DNA of 64,000 nt, from NCBI RefSeq assembly GCF_010389155.1, contig NC_057761.1, positions 17,982,501 through 18,046,500 of the forward strand, given 5' to 3'. The stretch comes from Erigeron canadensis (taxonomy: Eukaryota; Streptophyta; Magnoliopsida; Asterales; Asteraceae). The notes beneath the pieces are model-generated. The model saw only the letters and a program-made list of their open reading frames with translations. It was not told the origin of the DNA and did no database searches. Of this stretch, positions 32,615 through 44,470 are shown in pieces. The stretch's first letter is position 1; each line of letters opens with the position of its first letter. Both the position numbers and the translations under genes were made by a program.

Positions 32615-34161
32615 TGATGATTATGGTGAGATCCAGCCAAGCAAAACCCTAATTATAATTGGAACCTAGGGTTCAAAGCGGGAGACGATCGGATCTTCAA
32701 AGAAACTAAGTCTGAAATGATGGAACACAATAAGAATTAATATAGGTCGAATCCTATATTAGTTTATATATAGGTCGAACCCTATATATATATATTCTAA
32801 ACGAGCACAATAGGAATTTATATATATATATAAAGTCGAACCTAGAATCGGATCTTAGAAAGAAATCAAAGGTTAGATCGAAGCTTGAAAGGTAAGTACA
32901 CTCGGATCTTGGAAACCCTAAACAGAAAGCTAGCCAAATTTATGTTTAGAAGGAAAGACAGAGATCGTGTTAATATAGGTCGAATCCTATAAGATTATAA
33001 TATATATGTCGGATCCTATCAGAAAGTCCTGATATATATGTCGGATCCTATCAGAAAGTGTTAATATCTATAATGTCGGATCCTATCAGAAAGTGTTAAT
33101 ATCTATAATGTCGGATCCTATCAGAAAGTGTTAAATATATATATATGTTCGAACCGGTCCATCGTACTCTAAAGATCCCATAACACTATAAGTCGGATCC
33201 TATAATATCGAATCTTATAAGATCGGATTCTAAAGATTGGAAGATGAGGCTTAGCATTAATCAGATTTTATATATATATATATGTATATATGAAATCGGA
33301 TCTTAAAGAAAAGAAAAGAAAAGGATCGGAACTTGCCAGGCAAAAGAGGATCCGGCTAAGCCCTGGGATCGGGTGACACGTTCAAAAAAGAAGACAAACA
33401 ATATATATATATATATATATATATGTGTCCGATCCTCCTCATATGAAACGGAACTAAGAAAGAGGAGAACTTGAGAGATCGGATCCTAGACAGAGACTAA
33501 AGATCGGATCCTAAAGTTGTGCTCCTATCGGACCTTAATATATACACACACGTATATATAAAGCTGTGCTGTATATGTAACACGTATATATAAAACGGAT
33601 CCTAGTACATATACTCTAATCTGATCCTAAAGTCTAAGACTAGAAAAGCTTTCTTACACTTTTTCTATATTAACATCAATTTAAATATAAACATATTTAA
33701 ATTGATAATTTATAAATTATATGACGAATGTTGATTGACAAAGAATAATTCTCTAATGTTTTATACCTCTTACCTTGGAATGTGGGCCTGCAGCCCAATA
33801 TGGCCCATATACGAAGAGAACCCTAAGGTGATAGCCTATAAATACTCCTAATCATTAGCTGCCAATTCATTGATTCCATTCAATTCCATGCACATTCTCT
33901 CATTCATACATACATTTAGAACATTCTCTGCAACCACAGAGAATAGCAGCAGTACATTCAATATTCATGATCAATCAATCATCATATAAAAATCATATAT
34001 CATTAATATCCTCATAGATCGATACGTCTCTATGTGAAAATCATCTTACACCTTAGATTCGTCAAGAATTTATTAGGTTTGCACTCTTGTTTGAGGAGAT
34101 CATGATGATTTTCTTGGTTAAACTCTTTTGTAATTGAACTTTTCATTCTCATGCTCAAACA
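32615..34161 (+). repeat. Tat-like 5' LTR
   Basis: 1547 bp, TG..CA ends. It is packed with variants of TCGGATCCTA and GTCGAACCCTA (more than 20), including four tandem units 'gtcggatcctatcagaaagt' around 33000-33130. TATA box TATAAATA at 33837-33844, followed by CATTCAATTCC and CATTCTCTCATTC stretches typical of a plant leader. Longer than the right LTR because of one extra tandem unit and longer TA runs. Confidence 0.95.
33837..33844 (+). promoter_or_regulatory. TATA box of the Tat-like 5' LTR
   Basis: TATAAATA in the context GCCTATAAATACTCC, about 320 bp before the LTR end, repeated at 45642-45649 in the 3' LTR. This is where transcription of the element should be set. Confidence 0.75.
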
Positions 34162-34174
34162 TTGGCGCCATCCG
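34162..34174 (+). promoter_or_regulatory. Tat-like primer-binding site
   Basis: TTGGCGCCATCCG immediately after the LTR ends at 34161. TGGCGCC is the start of the primer-binding site in many Tat and Athila elements. I do not assign the tRNA. Confidence 0.75.
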
Positions 34175-34260
34175 TTAATTTACTGATAACTGGACGGTGA
34201 TTCTTTTTTGTTGCCAATCACAAATCATCTTTGTTCTTGTTGTTTGTTTTCTTTGCTAAA

Positions 34261-36094
34261 ATGGCTGATGAATTCACTCTTGTTTCTCAAATTGTATCTT
34301 CTAGGTTGGGGAAGGGTGTTGATGTTGAGAGAGATGATTCTCCATTGAATTTGGAGACCTCTGATATCTATAATGCTCAAAGCATCTTTGGTGAAAAAGT
34401 GCCAGATTTTGCTTCTAGATCTAGTGAGGTGGTGACAAGTGCACCCAATGTTGTTCTTGGTAGTGAGTCTAGGCTACCACCCAGGATGGGCGTTGGATCT
34501 AACTTTGGGGGTGGTAGTGCTAGTGTGGGATCACTCTTCTCCTCACCTTCACCAACTATATCTCCCTTAGCATCTTTATTTTCAACACTCCCAACCAGTT
34601 CATCTCCTATCACTATGCCCTCTTCTGAACCTGGCTAGCTAAGTTCTCACTTAGCAGGCATGGCTGGCTCAAACATGACCTGGGGTCAGACATCCTCACA
34701 AGCAATGGCAGGCTCCTCCTCTCAATCTGTAACTATCCAAGAGAGTCATCTGTTAGAATTGTTAAAGCTAGCTGCCATGGGCACTCAGCAAGTACAGACT
34801 CCACCACCCCCTCCAACCAATTGGTTTTCTGAACTCTCTGCCAGGTTAAAGCCAACTCCACCTCAGCCAACCCCACCACCTCCATTGGCTACAGGCATGG
34901 AGTCTATAATGAAGCTTTTGGTAGACGGAATGAAAAAACAAAAGCCAGTGGAACCACCTCCTGAACCAGTCAATCCAGCAAAGGAGTTGTTAAAAATGCT
35001 AAAAATTGTTGCTGGGGAGGAGGCGGATGAACAGGCAAGGGTGGCCACAGTACCTAAGTCTGCAACTAAGTCAAGGTTATGTGACTGGGTGGCAAACTAC
35101 GCCTTTCCAGACGGTCAGAAGGTTCCCACTATTGTTGGCACTTATGACGGAACCAGAGACCCGGAGGATCACTTGGCAATCTATGATCAAGCCGTTCTAA
35201 CTGAAAAGTGGGTAGACCCCGTGGCGTGTCACCTATTCCCAGGCATCCTGTAAGGTTATGCCTTAGAATGGTACCAAACTTCCGGAAAAAAGCATTCAAG
35301 ACTATGCAGATTTGAGGAAACAATTTATAGCTCAGTTTGCTCAGCAGAAGAAGCGTCAAAGAAGCCACTTGGAAGCTCACTTGATCAGGCAAAAGGGTGG
35401 TGAATTGCTAAGGGACTTCATTGCAAGATACACTAAGGAATGTCAGAAGATACCGGGTCTCCCGGAGAGCCAGCAGGTGTCAGGTTTTACCTTAGCATTA
35501 CTCCCTGGGGATCTTCAGGATGACCTAAGTAAAAGAATTCCATTAACGTTTGGAGAAGGTACAGAAAGAGCTTTCGATTTCATCCGATCTAGGGAAACTG
35601 CTCTTCTTGTGAAAGGGACAGTTGGAAGGGATAGACCTGGGGGAAGTCTACGGGCCGGAGGCTCTGGAGGTGGAAGATATGATGTTAGAAGAAATGATAG
35701 AAGATTTGATCATAGAGACAATAAAAGGAGAGAAGAAAGAAGAGATGATAGGAAGGATGACAGAAGGGAGAAGAGAGGCGGCCCTTATGATAGAATAGTC
35801 AACTTGATAAAATCTCCAAGAGAGATCCTGAAGACGGAAAGAGTTGGAGAAAACTTCAAACCTCCCCGACCAATGATACATAGGACTGGAAAGAAAGATA
35901 TGTCAAAGTACTGTGAATTCCACGAAGACCATGGTCATGAAACAAATGCCTGTAGAGAGCTTAAGATCGAGATAAAGAGAGCCTTAGATGAGGGAAAGTT
36001 AGAACACTTAGTCCCCGGTGCAAGGCAAGGAAAAAGAGCTGCCCATGCTAAGAAGACTTACACTTGGCAGAAGCAAGATGGAAGGAATGATTGA
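34261..36094 (+). pseudogene. Tat-like gag (broken)
   Basis: Start ATG at 34261. An N-terminal Ser/Pro-rich part is followed by a capsid (retrotrans_gag) domain. Visible marks are VPTIVGTYDGTRDPEDHL (about 35130-35180), then in a second frame LEAHLIRQKGGELLRDF, LPGDLQDDL and FDFIRSRETALL. A basic Arg/Asp-rich stretch follows (35690-35780), then a zinc-knuckle-like KYCEFHEDHGHETNACREL (35905-35965). Breaks: a TAG at 34636, a TAA at 35251 and a frame change in the A-run at about 35285-35295. The TGA at 36092 may be the natural gag/pol boundary, since gag and pol are commonly separated in Tat elements, or may be a mutation. The pieces on both sides of it are in one frame. Confidence 0.85.
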
Positions 36095-36121
36095 CCTCCA
36101 CCTCCTGATGGCCATGTTTAC

Positions 36122-39100
36122 ATGATAAGAGAAAAAACTAAGTATGAAAAAAGAAAGGCAAAGGTCCTTGAACCATGGAGGATGGTCTCAATCTCATTCC
36201 CTCCCGTAAAGGCAGTCTCTTCTAACCCGGTGGTGATACAGGCCAGGGTGGCAAACTTTGAAGTTGGAAAGGTATATTTAGACAATGGAAGTTCCTCCGA
36301 CATAATATATGAACATTGTTTTCAAAAGTTACCTCAAAGAGTTACAGATCTTAAGCGTCCATCAAGGACTCAGCTTGTCAGTTTCATGGGAGAGTCTAAC
36401 AGGCCGGTAGGAGAAGTTTCAATGGAGGTTATGATGGGAGAATACCCATTTCACCGAATTGAACTCATTTAGTTTATGATAATAAGAGCCCCCTCTGATT
36501 ATAATGTCATACTAGGCAGACCTTCCATGCAAAAGTTCGGGGCAATTCCATCAACAGTTCATGGAATGGTGAAATTTCCAACTCCAGCTGGAGTAGCTAC
36601 AATTAGGGGAAGAATGACTTGGCCTGAAGAGTGTAGGCAAGTTGAAAAAATTTTACCAAGAAAGATTTAAAAATTGCAAGAAATCCAAAAGCAAGACGGT
36701 CCCGATGAAAAAGTGATAATTAACAAGAAATTTCCAAAACAACCTGTAATCATCGGGTCACAACTTCCAAGAAGAATCAAGGAAAAGTTGGTTCACTTGT
36801 TAAAAAATAATTTGGACGTCTGTGCATGGCAGACATCTGATATGACAGGAGTCCCAAGAGAGTTAGCTGAGCACGCATTAAATGCCAATCCCAACATTTC
36901 ACCAATAAGACAAAAGAAGAGGGGAATGTCTCAAGATAGAAGCAAAGCTGCATGTGAACAAGTCAACGAAATGGTGGAAGCTGGAATTCTTAGAGAAGTT
37001 AAGTATCAAACCTGGGTGGCCAACCCAGTCATGGTGAAAAAGCCAGATGTTTCTTGGAGACTTTGTGTAGATTTTAAATACATCAACAAAGCTTGCCCGA
37101 AAGATAACTACCCCCTCCCAGAAATAGACTGGAAGGTGGAATCTCTTGATGGGTTTAGATTAAAATGTTTCCTGGATGCTTATAAAGGGTACCATCAAAT
37201 TTCTATGAAGAAGATAGATGAAGACAAGACAGCCTTCCATACAGATCAAGGAATTTATTGTTTTGAGAAAATGCCTTTTGGCCTAAAGAATGTCGGGGCT
37301 ACTTATCAGCGTTTGATAGACAAAGCATTCAGAGATCAAATTGGAAGAAATGTGGAAGCCTTTGTGGATGACATTGTGATAAAGAGTCAGGCTGAGGAAA
37401 TAATGTTGGCAGATGTACAAGAGACCTTTGACACCTTAAGAAGCATCGATATGAAATTAAACCCATCAAAGTGTAGCTTTGGAATGGAAGAAGGAAAATT
37501 TCTTGGACACATTGTGACTCCTAAAGGAATCAAGGCAAACCCTAAGAAAATTCAAGCGGTAATAGACATGGCATCCCCTCGAACCAAGAAGCAAGTTCAA
37601 AGTCTTAATGGGAAGTTGGCTGCCCTAGCAAGATTTCTGTCAAAGTCTGCCGAATGGTCTTTGCCTTTCTTTAGAACATTAAAGGGATGCTTAAGGAAGC
37701 AAGACTTTTCGTGGTCGGCTGAAGCAGAGGAGGCATTCAAGGATATGAAGAAGTTCCTTGCTGACCTCCCAACTCTCACAACCCTGATCCCAGGTGAAAC
37801 ACTTACTCTATACCTTGCTGCTTCTAAAGAATGTGTTAGTGCAGTATTACTTGCAGAAAGAAGCAATGGCCAAATGCCAATATATTTCGTAAGTAGAGCC
37901 TTAAAAGGCCCAGAAATAAATTATCCATGTTTGGAGAACTTAGCTCTTGCCTTGGTCCACGCGGCCAGACGCCTAAGGCGATACTTCCAAGGTCACCCTA
38001 TTCGGGTTCTGACTGACAAGCCAATAAGGCAAGTGCTAGCCAAACCTGAAGTATCTGGACGATTAGCCAAGTGGGCTATAGAACTGGGTGAACATGAAAT
38101 TAGCTTCCACCCAAGAACATCCATCAAGGGCCAAATCTTGGCTGATTTCTTGGCAGAAACTGACTCTTCCGATGTCGCAGGAAAAGAAGTTCAAGAGGTC
38201 CAGGAAACCCAGGAAGAGGAAGGCCCAAAGTGGACCCTCTTCACAGACGGAGCATCTAATCAAGAAGGATCAGGAGCAGGTCTTATCTTAATCGATCCCG
38301 AGGAAATAGAATACACTTATGCATTAAGATTCAACTTCCCAGCATCCAACAATGAGGCAGAGTATGAAGCACTCCTTGCTGGCCTCAGAATGTTAAAACA
38401 AATGGGAGTAAAGAAAATACAAGTATTTGTAGATTCCCAATTAGTGGCAAACCAGATCAATGGCACATTTGAAGCTAATCAAGCATCCATGCAACTTTAC
38501 TTAGAAGAAACAAAGAAGCTTATTGGAGAATTTGAGTCTTTTCATATAGAGCAAGTTAGAAGGAACCAGAATAAGAAGGCGGATGCTCTGAGCAAGCTAG
38601 CTTCATTAACCTTTGCTCACCTCACCAAAGAAGTCTTGGTTGAAGTCCTACAAGAAAAGTCTATAATAAAAGGTAAGGAAGTATCTCAAGTTGAAGAGGA
38701 AGAAGACTGTTGGATGACCCCAATTTACAATTTCATCAAGAATGAAACACTTCCAGAGGACAACCATGAAGCTCAGAAGGTGAGAATGAAGGCACCAATG
38801 TACCTCCTTATCGAAGATAAACTATTCAGAAAGTCTTTTCTATGTCCGCATCTCCGATGTGTAGGCCCTTCCCAAGCTCAAACTCTAATTCAAGAAGTTC
38901 ATGGGGGTACATGTGGAATTCATGCTGGACCAAGATCAGTGGCCACAAAGATAATGAGGCTTGGTTATTACTGGCCTTCAATGAACAAGGATGCCAAGGA
39001 AGAGATAGAAAAGTGGGAATCCTGCCAAATACATGCTCCAATATCAAGAATGCCAAAGCAAGATCTCATTCCAGTAAACACTGCTTGGCCATTTTACAAG

Positions 39101-39943
39101 TGGGGGATTGACATTGTAGGTCCGTTCCCGGTTGCAGTTGGAAATGTAAAGTTCTTAATAGTGGCTGTCGACTATTTTTCTAAGTGGGTCGAAGCTAAAC
39201 CACTTGCTACAATCACTGGTCAAAAGGTGATCAACTTCGTTTGGGAATACATAGTATGTCGATTTGGAGTACCGCATGTGTTGGTAAGTGACAAAGGAAA
39301 ACAATTTGCTGAGAATCCATTCAAGACATGGTGTGAAGATATGGACATTAGACAAGTATTTACCTCAGTTGCCCATCCTCAGGCCAATGGACAAGTGGAA
39401 GTGATGAACAAAGCAATAGTGGGAGGTATCAAAGCAAGGCTTGGCAAATGTAGAACCGGTTGGGTGGATGAGCTTGTAGGAGTACTATGGGCACACCGGA
39501 CTACCCCAAGAGGAAGCACTATGGAATCACCATTCAGTCTTGTCTATGGAACCGAGGCAGTCATCCCACCAGAACTAAGCATTCCAAGTCATCGCATTGT
39601 AAACTTTAATCCAGCCTAAAATGAAGAAGCTTTGAGAGAGAACTTAAATCTCATTGAAGAAAGGAGAGAAGTCTCTCACATCAAGTTAGCTGAAAACAAA
39701 CAAAAAATGGCTAAGTATTATAACAAGAGAGTTTGCCATGTGTTTTTCAAACCGGGGGACTACGTCTGGAGAAAGAATGAAGCAAGCAGAGTGGAAGACT
39801 TAGGAAAACTGGGGCCAAACTGGGAAGGACCATACATGGTCAACCAAGCAAATGGAGATGGTTCATACATCCTCACTGAGCTTGATGGATACCCCGTGCC
39901 TAGAACATGGAATGGGACAAATCTAAAAAAGTGTTATGTTTAA
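36122..39943 (+). pseudogene. Tat-like pol: protease, RT, dual RNase H, integrase (broken by stops)
   Basis: A single frame with in-frame stops at 36470, 36668 and 39617 and the natural end at 39943. Protease (near 36280) reads LDNGSSSDIIYEH, so the active-site D-S/T-G has become D-N-G. Reverse transcriptase shows FLDAYKGYHQI and the catalytic AFVDDIVIKS. The first RNase H domain is degenerate (LYLAASKECVSAVLLAE). A second, archaeal-type RNase H (about 38230-38620) keeps its acidic residues in FTDGASNQ, NNEAEYEALLAGL, FVDSQLV and KKADALSKLA, the Tat-lineage signature. Integrase has the His pair in HGGTCGIHAG, but the first Cys of the zinc site is Trp (KWESCQ). Its core Asp/Asp/Glu sit in GIDIVGPF, VSDKGKQF and GQVEVMNK. 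The 39632-39943 part is the integrase C-terminus. Confidence 0.93.
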
Positions 39944-40631
39944 ACAAAGTGACTCAATGGAAATTCAATTTTATGGTCTGATCTATAGATCCCATCAGTT
40001 TGTACTTATATCAATGAATCATGTCTTTTATATTTCAATCAAAGAAATCCTTTTACCTTGTATTAACTTGGTTTATCAATGAAAGTGATCTTCATCTATG
40101 GTCCGATCTAAGTATCCTATATATTCTTGTATCTTTATGTTATTTACATTGCTCGAAACAAATAACTTTTAAAGAAAAATTATATATTTTTTGCAATTTG
40201 CATTCACAAGTTGAAAACAAAGTCTCGAACATAGAGTCGAGCATGGGAAATGAAAAATGCTAGCTAAATAATTCCCAAAATCCCAAGGTATAACCTTGGA
40301 TGTGATTATCTTATAAGATGTAAAATGCCAAAGAAATTTTCAAGGCTGAACACTTAGATAATTTTTCGTCTTTTTATCTATACGAGAAAGGGCAAGCACT
40401 TCCTATTGGGAAGCGACACTCGCGAGTAACAAATATATAACAAAGGTCAAACAACCAAACAATATATATAGTCTTTCCAACATATTTTAAATAAGAAAAT
40501 CATACTACAAGGCTACAAGCCAATGCAAAGGAAAGATAAACACAAGTACATAATCTCTTAATGGAAATACAAACAAGTATTAAAAAATACAAAGTCTAAA
40601 ATGCATGACAAATGTGACAAAATAAGCTAAG
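39944..40631. other. Spacer between Tat pol and the convergent antisense gene
   Basis: Noncoding and AT-rich. It must carry the 3' end of the antisense transcript. I see no clear terminator or polyadenylation motif of either strand. Confidence 0.45.
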
Positions 40632-43429
40632 CTAAACATGACCCTCCTCCATAGCTGCTGAATACGGAACATCCTGAGTAGTAGAGTCAGGACAAGCTGT
40701 CGAGGTAGAAACAGAAGTGGATGGAGGAGCAGAAGCTTGAGAAGTAGAAGCAACAACAACACCTGGAGGAAGACCTGGATGAGGAATTTTAGCCTTAAGG
40801 GTAGCACGTTGAGCTACTGGGGTGTCAGGAATAATGATAAGTCTAGACATGTCTGCAACAGAAACACCAGGCATGCCAAGTAAAGAAGTAACATCATCCA
40901 AGACGGGAAACTGATAAGTACGCCATAACCCCCCAATAGTGTGAAATATTTCTCGAGCCTTTTCTGCGCTACGATGATGGAAAGTCACCTTCCTATAAGC
41001 ACCATCCCAAGCACCGAGATTAAGGGCGGAAAGTAAAAAACGGGAAAGAGTTTCTTTAATATCGGGGTGACCAAGCAAACCCTTAAAAATCTCAGGAAAA
41101 AAGTCCAATAAAGATCTCATACGCTCAATCTCCTTATCCTGAACTTCCAACTTAGAAAGGGAATCCTTACTCTCCTGTTTAAGCCCCTGAATCTCCTTGA
41201 CTTTGTGTTCCATGCCAACCTCTAAAGTATTGGTCCTATTTTCCAACTCAGACACTTTCTCACCCATACTTATGTTCTCTTGAGTTAAAGACTCAAGACT
41301 ACCCCTCACCCTCTCCAACTCAGAATCAACCCTTTTCTTATCCTCCCTAAGACTAGTGCAAATAAGTCTTTCCTCCTCTAAATCCTTAGTGAGAGAAATG
41401 AGTCTGGCATCCCGAGATGACAACTCCCCCTTAAGCCTCTCAACCTCACTGGTGAGTGACTCAATCTTACCCAAAGCTGCATTCTGGAATCTCATAATAC
41501 TAGCAACACAGTTAAGGGTGTTGACACACTGAATGCGGGAAAGCTCGGGAATGTCTCTAAAGCGAGACTCTGCAAAGAGAATGGGAGGAATCATGCCCTC
41601 CAAAAGACTCTTGGCATGCTCAGGATTTTGACCATCATCTTTAACCTTGATTGATGTCCTATGAGCAAGATAGAAATTCCCGATGGACCTGTTGAGATCA
41701 CCTGCCTCAGTGGGAATAAGAGTAGACCCAGCCCTTGAGGACTGAAAGGGAGCAGTAGGAGTGTTGGACCCCACCCTAGCCTGAGCAAGACGGTATATGT
41801 CACCCATATGCTCAGAAGAAAAAGGGGTCACTGTAAGAGAAGACCCAGAACCAGTAAAATAACCATCCTCCACAATACGATCAGCATAAATAGGAAGGCT
41901 GGAACCGCAAGAAGCACCAAGTGGGAGAGAAGAAGTAGGTGCTGGAATGGTCTGAGTAGAAGAAGTAAGAAACATCAAGGGTGCTGAAGTAATCTGGGTC
42001 TCAGTCTGAGCCTGCACCACTTGATTGTAAGGAGTAAAACCTCCCATCCGCCCATAAGATGCAAAAGTAGGATGGGTAGTCTTCTGAGACTTGGAAGGAG
42101 AGCTAAATAACTCATCTCCCATCCTTTTCTCCCCAACAGGTTCAAAGTAAGAATCACCATCTTCATCATCCGCTTCTTCAACAGTAACGGGAGGATCCCT
42201 ATCTTCAGTAACAAGATCACCTAAATAAAGGAAAAAACTAAGTTATACACAAGCATATACAATAATAACAATAGCACTTAGCAATGGTGGAGAAACTTAC
42301 CATCTTTAAGGCTACCAGAAGCCTGAGAGGAAGGAAAGGCAGTAAGAGGACCTAAAGAATGATCACCTCTATCCATAGCATTATAAATGCTCAATGACAC
42401 AAGCTCATCATCATAACATACTCCATCAGGGTGGAGAGGAAGATTCTCCTCAGCTTCTTCTCTAAGTTTCTCGGCCTCTGCCTCTGACTCAGATCTAACC
42501 TCATAATTCTCAAAAGGATAATCAAGAACATCCATCAATCTGAGAGCTGAAAATAAGAAAAGAAACTAAGTGTTAAAATTCATAGATAATGCAAACATAC
42601 AAGTTAAGATAAAAAACATAATATAAAGGATGGATTTCATACGTTTATTGGTAGAATTCTCTATGATGACCGGGATGAAACGCCAATCCCAGTCTGGGCT
42701 AATCCCAACCATAGCTAATAAACCCTCAAAGTCTGGGGGGAAATACCGATAAGCAATGCAACTAGCAAGAAGCCCTCCATAATAGTCAGGGTCAATCAGG
42801 TCATCAGCAACCTTCTTATTCAGCCTAGCCACCATGTCTGAATTATAACCTGTATTTCCCTCCCGAAGAATTTCCTTATTATTGGTTGGAAGAAATGTAT
42901 CATCTAAGAAGAAGAAGTAAAACCGCCAAGAACTAATCTTGGAAGGAGTTTCTATTAACTTAAAAGTATTATCTCTGTAGAGGAAGGTGAAATAATCACC
43001 TTGTCTCGAAAGAAGAAATATTTTCCTAAACATAGAAAGAGACACAGGTTGTCCTAAAGCTTTCGAAATCATCTCAAATCTCACAATCTTTCCAGAAGCA
43101 ATCGGGTGTAACTGGGCAAAGCCAATCCCATAATAACACAAAACCTCAAGGTAGAAAGGTGTCAATGGAACCCTAAGGCCAGAACAAGTGAGATAGTCCC
43201 TATAAAAAGCAACTTTCCCCGGAGGTGGAAGGTTAATCCTATCAACATCTTCAGGAACAGTGGGATTATACTTAGCAATACAAGGATAGGTCTCAATCAA
43301 GCTTGCTAGACTATCACTAGTCACGGAAGAACAACAATCCCCAGCTAAGGCCGGAGGTTTTCTAACCTTGCTAACCTTAACCTTAGTCCTAATCCTACTA
43401 CTTCCTTCAACATTCTCAACCCCAGACAT
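40632..43429 (-). CDS. Antisense three-exon ORF of the Tat element (putative gypsy-type transposon domain, Transposase_28-like)
   Basis: Reads against gag-pol. Exon 1 43429-42643, exon 2 42546-42301, exon 3 42220-40632. Introns are bounded by GT (42642, 42300) and AG (42547, 42221), each with a T-rich acceptor. The exons total 2622 bases, exactly 874 codons including the stop, and join in frame at both junctions. Exon 1 encodes a domain with LPPPGKVAFYRDYL, GLRVPLTPFYLEVLCYYGI, FAQLHPIASGKIVRFEM and QGDYFTFLYRD, which matches the plant 'putative gypsy type transposon' family (PF04195). Exons 2-3 are acidic, then Ser/Thr-rich, then a long coiled coil (about 41470-41080), ending in a Thr/Ser/Pro-rich tail. 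The ORF is fully open, unlike gag-pol beside it. Function unknown; extra antisense ORFs are known from Tat-lineage elements. Confidence 0.85.
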
Positions 43430-44470
43430 GGTGACAACCTAAAATAATCTCTTTTAATCTTTCAAAATTCAAGGATGAGGCAAGAACAACACCTGTATCA
43501 AACAAAATCCTAAGTGAGGATCTAGCACAAAAAACTGATGCCAAACATTATGAAAACTTATCGCGAAATAATCATTTCTTTAGGTAATTTTTAATTCAAC
43601 AAGCATGCAGGTTCAAAGCTACATGTCAATGCCAGAGTTAACAAAAATACAATCAAGCAAGCTATGTATTCATATATATACAATCACACCAAATATATAC
43701 CTGGATATATATTTATCATGATTATATCAGTATCAAATATGAGACATAAAACATAGTTCAAAATCGATAATCCTCCTCAGTACAAGCATATTCAAGACTT
43801 ATCAAGTACAAGGAAGTGCTGAATTCATAAATCAAATATGCCTAGTTCTTCATAAGCTAGCAAGCACGCATACAAAATATATGAACATTGAGACATAGAC
43901 AAAAAATAATCAACCTCAAAGAAAAATCAAGAAATTACCTTAAAGATAGAGAGTTTCTGCAGGTAGAAAACTTGCTCACCAAATTTACTGTCAAGCAAGT
44001 GCTATTCTCCTTAGAACAATGACTGTCAAGGCAAGTGATGAAATTTTCAGAAAATTCGATTCATAAAAAAAAAAAAAAGAACAGAGAAGAACAGGTGAAA
44101 AGAACAAACCCTAGAAGAAAGAATAACTGATGTTAATCACCACACCTGGGGGTGCCTCTTGTTCGAACGGCTGAAAGGAAGAGAAGAGAAATTAAGAAAC
44201 ATAAATCTTCTAAGATCCTTGTATAGAAATTTAAAGAGTCTCAACCAATTTATGTATAGAAATAGGAGACTTGTTAAAAGAAATTAAGGAAAAGATCATA
44301 CCTTTTTCTTTCTAGGTTCCCAAGACCGAACCAAAAAGGTAGCTTTACTCTATTCTCTCGACCGTACGGACTATTTCAAAGAAAAAGATATAAATATATA
44401 GAAAATTGAAAGAAGAAAGTTTCAATCCAAGATTTTAAGAATGAAATCTTACCTCCAAACTTGGGGGACT
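43430..44470. other. Region between the antisense gene and the Tat 3' LTR
   Basis: No ORF. It should contain the promoter and leader of the antisense gene, although I see no obvious TATA box at a fixed distance. It ends with AACTTGGGGGACT (about 44458-44470), the polypurine tract for the plus-strand element. Confidence 0.5.

Noticed and set aside
33390..33425. Long TA microsatellite
   Set aside because: Simple repeat inside the Tat LTR, differing in length between the two LTRs; ordinary slippage.
40632..43429. Antisense gene considered as a captured host gene
   Set aside because: Its N-terminal domain belongs to a transposon-associated family and its position between pol and LTR is typical for extra ORFs of Tat elements.
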